NCBI GenBank assembly: GCA_003342815.1 | Contig: PTEX01000024.1 | Coordinates: forward strand, 4,849,517 to 4,913,516 | Direction of reading: 5' to 3' | DNA from: Eudromia elegans | Lineage: Eukaryota; Chordata; Aves; Tinamiformes; Tinamidae | Length of the DNA stretch: 64,000 nucleotides | Shown: piece after piece, positions 59,161 through 64,000 of the stretch | Position numbering within the stretch: the stretch's first letter is position 1 | How the letters are laid out: every line of letters begins with the position of its first letter | Notes under the pieces: model-generated | What the model was told of the DNA's origin: nothing | Databases searched by the model: none | What the model saw: only the letters and a program-made list of their open reading frames with translations | Program-made: the position numbers and the translations under genes

Positions 59161-60360
59161 AGATTGGATTTCCTCCTTGCCCTTCTCCCAGGTCATTTTC
59201 TCTGCGCTCAGCCTTACCCTAGTGATTTCTCGCTGCACTTCCAGCAAGTGTGAATGGTGTGTCGTTTTGCAAACTCGGTTCCCCCTAGACTTAGATTATT
59301 ATTCGCTATTGATTCATTGCATCCATCCACAAAGACGCGCATTGCAAAATATCCAGGAGCAGTACAAGAAAAGCAATACAAAATACCATTAAAAATGTAA
59401 AGAACCAGTCATCCAGAAAAGATGCAGGATATGAGCAATGGCAGGTTTGCCGGGCTGTGGCACCGCTTCCCAGCTTCCCTTCAATAAAGCCTAAGGAGTC
59501 TGATGCAGAAGAAGAAAAACCCGACGCTATTGTGTAATCCTGGCTTAGCCCACAAAAGCTCCATGGAAGCCAAGCAGCCCGAGCGGGAGGTGACACCAGC
59601 CGGCTCGAACGTGCCCGCTCCGGCCGGCGAGGGGACACGGCGGGATGCAGCTGGCGCTGCAATGACGAGGCCCTGCAAGCTGCAGAGAGCCCAGCCTCAG
59701 GTGTGACACTGTTTTCCCAGGGATTCTGAGCAAATCGAGCCTCCTGCTCTTATCCTCGGTCTCGCCAGCACTTGCTGGAGGGGGACCCTGCTTTGCTGTT
59801 TCGGTGCTGCACGTGGATCACGGCTCCGTGGGGCTGGGTCCCAGTCAAAAATTGCTGCCCAAGTCCTGACCAAGCTCTTTAGTGCTTAAAACAGATGCTT
59901 CTGTCTTCCTTGCCCCTTGGTGGTTGCATTGCTGCTGTAACTCCATGCCCCAGGGCTACCCAAAGAAGCAGGTGACACCAATTCCTCATGGGAGACCTCA
60001 CCAAAGGACAGAGCCTTGCGAGAACCCTCAGAATTAGGCGTGCTAGAAGAGGTGCAGGGGGATCCACGAGGCACTGCCTCCCTCTGCTCGGGTTTCAGTG
60101 GGGCCAAGAGACCTCAGATTCAGCACGGGCCGGGAGCAGATGCAAAGTGAGATGTTTTTCCTCTAAGAAAGGAACGAAGCGCTTCCCCACGCCCGTGCTC
60201 TCCTTCGACTGCCATCCCGATGCGTTGCCGTCTAAAGTTCACCTTCCCTGCGGACTCCCCCATCGCAGGCTCTGCCATGAGACTTCACAGCGACTCAGAG
60301 ACTGCACCCTCTACTCTGCCCTCTCCCTTCTCCTTGGCCATTCCCTCTAGGACTCACGTT
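59161..60360. other. Non-coding DNA, no gene seen
   Basis: An AT-balanced stretch (59200-59420) with ATTATTATTCGCTATTGATTC may be constrained. The remainder is GC-richer with short competing frames. Confidence 0.4.
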
Positions 60361-60720
60361 GTTTCTCCTGCTTTTATTCTGTGCACAGAGAAAATGCACG
60401 AGAAGAAAAGGGGGAAATATATATTGCTCACTGTACACTCTAACCAGAAAAATCTATGTACACAGAGCGCACAAATCATCTAATTCAGGGCTTTGTTTGC
60501 AGGAATTTAATATTCATAATGCACCTATTTTTGTTTTAGTGCTACCATGAATATAACTGAATAATTGCTGCTGATTAAAGACAAAAAAGAAAAGAAATGC
60601 TAACACTGAGACAAACAAACACTGACTGTGTGGTAAATAGAAACACTCAAGGATTTAATTCCCTAAATAAAAGAAAGGAGGGGGTAGAGAAAACAGGGAG
60701 TTCCTTCCATTGCATCAAGA
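60361..60720. promoter_or_regulatory. Candidate conserved non-coding element
   Basis: AT-rich and complex: GGAATTTAATATTCATAATG, GAATATAACTGAATAATTGC, TGCTGATTAAAG and several TAAT-core words in about 200 bp. Enhancer-like by texture only. Confidence 0.3.
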
Positions 60721-61963
60721 GAACTGCTCGGCTAGTGTTCCTAGTTGTAGTTTCCTCCAATAATTTACAGTGCTAATGTAGTTTTTGCTGTACAAATGGT
60801 TGTAGTGCCAGTGTAATATTGGAAAAATTTCTTTTCCTATCGAATACAAGGCTGAATTCATGTCTCCTCTGCTGTGCAGGGCATCGCTGCCTCTGCTGCA
60901 ATTTCCACTGGTGGCCCATGTCCAGCTGAGCCGGCCAGGCTGCAACCACGTGTACAGGGCAAGGGAAAACCAGCAGGGACCTCCTGGGAGCAGCACGAGG
61001 GGAAAAGGTCCCTCTCCCTGCACCGCTGCATGCCCGGGGTGCCAATCCCTGCTCCCGTGGTGCCCGGGCGCAGGAGGAGCCCTCAGCACCAAGGATGCTC
61101 CGCTCTCCGTGCCCCGTGCCTCTGTTTTGCTACGGAGCCAAGGAAAGGAGGGCGGGAAGCACGACAAATTGCAATGGGTTTTCAAAAGGGATGTTCACCC
61201 CGTAGCTTTCCTTGAGACACTTATGGTCAGATTTTCCACCAAATTTAACAGCCTACATGTCCTGTTGAAAATACAAGCTCACAGAGCACAAGGCATTTAT
61301 TGTTAAGATTTATTTTATTATACAACATTACAGCCATTCAAGATAGATTGTATCCCCTGGCAGTTTCAGGAAACTTTTTTTTCCCCCCCTATATTCATTA
61401 GAAGGAAAATAAAGTGCTTGCAAAAACCGGGAAGCCCCCAATTTCAGTTAAATCAAGAGCATTTCAGGGACTTCACCTTCAAGAAAGCAGAGAGATAATT
61501 TACATTCTGACCTAGATTTCTAACCCAAATGTATTTGCCTGAATGTGAAATGACATTTCATTTGCTCAGGGGTTCTATTTATTTATTTAATTACCAAAGG
61601 AAAAGGGAGGGCGGAAAGCACTTTTTCTCAGATCCTACCGGAATCTGGAGGAAAAAATCAGATTAATTCTGTGGCTGTGCCTGAGCGGAGGCAGAGCGGT
61701 CCCTGAGAGGTCACCGTGCCTGCACATCTGCTCCGTGTGCTGCTCGTGCCCGAAAGTTGAGCTCGAGTGAGACGGTCCATTCAAAGAAGTGTCCTGGACC
61801 GGTGGGACCTCGGCCCCCGCTCAGCTGCTGTGCTGTGGTCCCCGTGGCCTCCGGAGCTCGGCTGGGAGTGGGAAAGCCCGGAGATGTTTGGGACTGTGGA
61901 AGGCGCTTCCTGGACATTTCTGGAAAGACAGAGCTCTAAAACAAAGTGAAATCAGCTGGTTTG
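60721..61963. other. Non-coding DNA with AT-rich block
   Basis: The stretch 60850-61190 is GC-rich with competing open frames of up to 156 codons and no motif. The block at 61200-61600 is AT-rich and complex (TTGTTAAGATTTATTTTATT, TATTTATTTATTTAATTACC) and may be a constrained element. Confidence 0.4.
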
Positions 61964-61983
61964 TTTTTTTTTTTTTTTTTTTT
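61964..61983. repeat. T20 homopolymer
   Basis: Uninterrupted run of 20 T. No SINE or LINE body was recognised beside it. Confidence 0.9.
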
Positions 61984-63174
61984 CACATGCAGGAAAAATA
62001 CTATCTCCATCTATGGGAGAGTCCATGAAATAGCTCTAAAAGGCCTTCAACCCCTGAACTGTTCACCCCAAAATCTGGACGCCTCTGGGTGTCTGCCCCA
62101 GGTAACTTGGTCCTGCTGACTCAGCACTGCAGCTCCGAGATGGGCCGACAGCTGCTGATTTACAGCAAGAAGAGCAGCAGCTACGAATGGAATTGGGAGA
62201 AAGTCCTGGCATGGGCCCTGCCTCCACCCGGCACCTTCCCGTCTCCTGCTGAACTCTTGCTTAGTCTCTTCTCTAAATCAGGGCCGCCCGTATAAGTGTC
62301 TCATCTCATCAAGAGCAGCGTTGCGCATTATGCAGCGTCTAGTTTCATGCAATAAACCTCCCCTGCGCCTCTTCTGCCTCTGCTCATCTTTTATGGAGTG
62401 GTAATATATCGGATGGTTCCCTGCCCTGGGAGAAGCAGATGCGAGGCAGAGGCAGGACCCCCCAGCAGCCCCTTTGCCACTCAGCGCCCAGCAAAGCCCA
62501 TGAAAGGCACATGAAGAGGAGGAAAGAGCCTAAATGTAGCAGCACAGAGCTAATCGTCATCGAGAGAAGCCTTTGTGCATTGTGGAGTGCGGGTCAAAGC
62601 GGCTCAGCTCGAGAGCAGTCAACAACCCCTTGTTCTGACACAAACAGATGCTCGTCACAGAGGGACAGATGAATGGAAAAAGCTGGAGAAAATGACATAA
62701 TCAGAGAGCAGCACCTTTGAATATGAGTGTGCGAAGATAAAACTTGCCCCTGCCCTCCATCCACTTAACAGCAGGTCCCTGGAAATAGTTATACCTGGTA
62801 CATGACAAGAATCTAGTCATTAGCTCTGTATTTGCTGGCAGCCAATGCCTGACCTGCTGAATTCATCTGGCTGAGAGGTTTATTTTCCTCTGCTTTACTC
62901 CTGACGGTATCATCTTTTACAATGCACACATTCCTCTGTCCTGGAAGCGCAGCACGGTCCGGCTGGGGACGTGAGACGCTCAGAAACATTTCCAGGTAAC
63001 ACACCTGAAGTGCACCCTGACTTCCCTCGTCGGGGCACCCGCCTACCCAACCTCCGTGAAGAGCCGATGGGAGCTAACACTGTGCACGTGCCACCACTGT
63101 GGCCGAGAGGGACCTCGCGCCCTGGTCCCGACTGATGGTCGCTCCCAGGCGGTGTGCTCTGAGTGCCAAGGGAC
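61984..63174. other. Non-coding DNA, no gene seen
   Basis: The block at 62280-62430 (GCGCATTATGCAGCG, TTCATGCAATAAACC, TGGTAATATATCGG) looks constrained, with POU-like ATGCAA words. No gene or further repeat was recognised. Confidence 0.4.
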
Positions 63175-63250
63175 TGAGTTATTTAGTGCCTCTAATTACC
63201 CCCCTGTTTTGACTCCGGAGATCCACAGTTCAATTCCTGCATATGATTCA
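63175..63250 (+). mobile_element. Possible MIR 5' (tRNA-derived) fragment
   Basis: TTTTGACTCCGGAGATCCAC then AGTTCAATTCCTGC resembles the MIR head: GGACTCTGGAGCCAGACTGC then GGGTTCGAATCCCGGC. AGTTCAATTC fits a B-box-like sequence. There is no tRNA fold. Short and weak. Confidence 0.3.
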
Positions 63251-63750
63251 TAGGGGCTTATGGGTGGATAATGAGGGAGGCGAGTATTTGTGCTCCGAGG
63301 GGCTCTTATTGTTCTCCAGCTCTTTGTATTCAGCCCAAACGCTCACTGGCCACCTGCCTTCCTCCCTGCCTTCCTCCCCAGTCTTTTGAAGAGGAATTCT
63401 TTGGTTCCCTTTGTTGTTCTCCTTGTCCCGCACTGCACAGGCAGCCTCCAGCCCTGCTCATACCTTAGAAATGTGTCAATAAAGAGGGAAGAATTTGGGC
63501 TGCCCAGAAAAGAGGAGCACAGCAGCCCAGGGGCAGCAGGGAGAGGACTCCTGCGGGTCACATTTCTGACAAACTAGGTGGAAGACAAACCGTCTACGTC
63601 CCTTGATAAAACAAAGTGAAATAAGGCACAAACAGCAGAGGGAAGCAGGGAAGTGAGAGCCTGCGTTATGGAAACGCCCGACAGCAGAGGCTCCCCAGTA
63701 AATTATACAGGAGCTCCTTGATTAGAGAGGCAGCAGGCCTGGCTAATGCA
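63251..63750. other. Non-coding DNA, no gene seen
   Basis: Pyrimidine-rich stretch (63350-63450) and plain sequence. No gene or repeat was recognised. Confidence 0.4.
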
Positions 63751-64000
63751 TCTTCCCCCGCCGCCGCTGCTCTCGGCACCGCTCCGAGGGGCTCCGGCGG
63801 GATGCGGGTGGGAGCAGGATGCGGCCGGGGCTCCTTCCCTCAGCACCGCCCGGGGCCCAAGGCCGAGAGCTGCGGCCAGGGCGGCAGCCGGGAGCTGCTG
63901 AGAGGCCACGTTTCGTCCCAGGTCCCCCGTAAACTCACAGCGTCCCTCAGCGGGGCCCCTCCTGTGCGAGCGTGTGATTAACAGCACGGGTCTGGTGTTG
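63751..64000. other. CpG-island-like segment at window edge
   Basis: About 23 CpG in the 225 bp from 63755 by eye, at roughly two-thirds GC. CpG density falls off in the last 25 bases. It may be the left part of a promoter-associated island whose gene lies beyond the window, but no transcript can be placed. Confidence 0.45.

Noticed and set aside
63228-63242. B-box-like AGTTCAATTC, possible tRNA gene
   Set aside because: No acceptor-stem pairing or A-box at the right distance. It fits better as the head of an old MIR.
1-64000. Endogenous retrovirus or LTR elements
   Set aside because: No paired long terminal repeats, primer site or gag/pol-like frame was recognised on either strand. Very old fragments could have been missed.
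1-64000. CRISPR arrays, operons, ribosome binding sites and other bacterial features
   Set aside because: The repeats are vertebrate retroposons and no array of spaced direct repeats exists. The minisatellite has no spacers.

Overview
The window looks like a piece of a sauropsid genome, most probably a bird. Three decayed CR1 LINE copies can be read, with traces of MIR/CORE-SINE and L2-type elements. I saw no Alu, L1 or other mammal-type repeat. Overall repeat load is low, base composition is moderate, and short CpG-rich spots stand in an AT-richer background. These repeat calls come from remembered family consensus patterns read by eye. No alignment or database search was run, so repeat ends are approximate.

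No protein-coding gene can be supported. The long open frames (up to 224 codons) lie in GC-rich DNA, in a 31-bp minisatellite, or across old repeats, and none shows a recognisable domain. The best gene-like signals are two possible small exons: 1147-1261, with an in-frame start codon and a consensus donor, and 28700-28786, 29 open codons between good splice sites. The sequence therefore reads as intergenic or deep intronic DNA of the kind found around developmental regulator genes.

Layout: 1-16 kb is single-copy DNA with AT-rich islands that look conserved and small CpG clusters (1.5, 2.2 and 10.8 kb), plus a 31-bp minisatellite at 15.04-15.21 kb. 16.6-25.2 kb is AT-richer and CpG-poor, with a minus-strand CR1 3' end abutting a MIR at 21.7-22.1 kb. 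25-36 kb holds a good MIR at 26.1 kb, a CR1 at 31.6-32.0 kb, a MEF2 plus double E-box module at 34.46-34.50 kb and an L2-type tail at 35.5 kb. 38-47 kb holds a SOX/homeodomain motif cluster (38.4 kb), a third CR1 (40.7-41.3 kb) and a dense patch of ancient repeats (43.8-46.8 kb). 47-64 kb is GC-richer, with CpG-island-like stretches at 55.3-56.2 kb and at the right end (63.75 kb onward), and AT-rich blocks between them.

The most interesting pattern is a set of about five short imperfect hairpins. Most are built around CCATTGA/TCAATGG-type cores (about 5.0, 17.3, 38.7, 44.4 and 46.8 kb) and look like one ancient palindromic repeat group. The second is the concentration of old repeats beside AT-rich regulatory-looking DNA at 43-47 kb. 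With no genes visible, any shared job of these pieces (distal enhancers) is inference.
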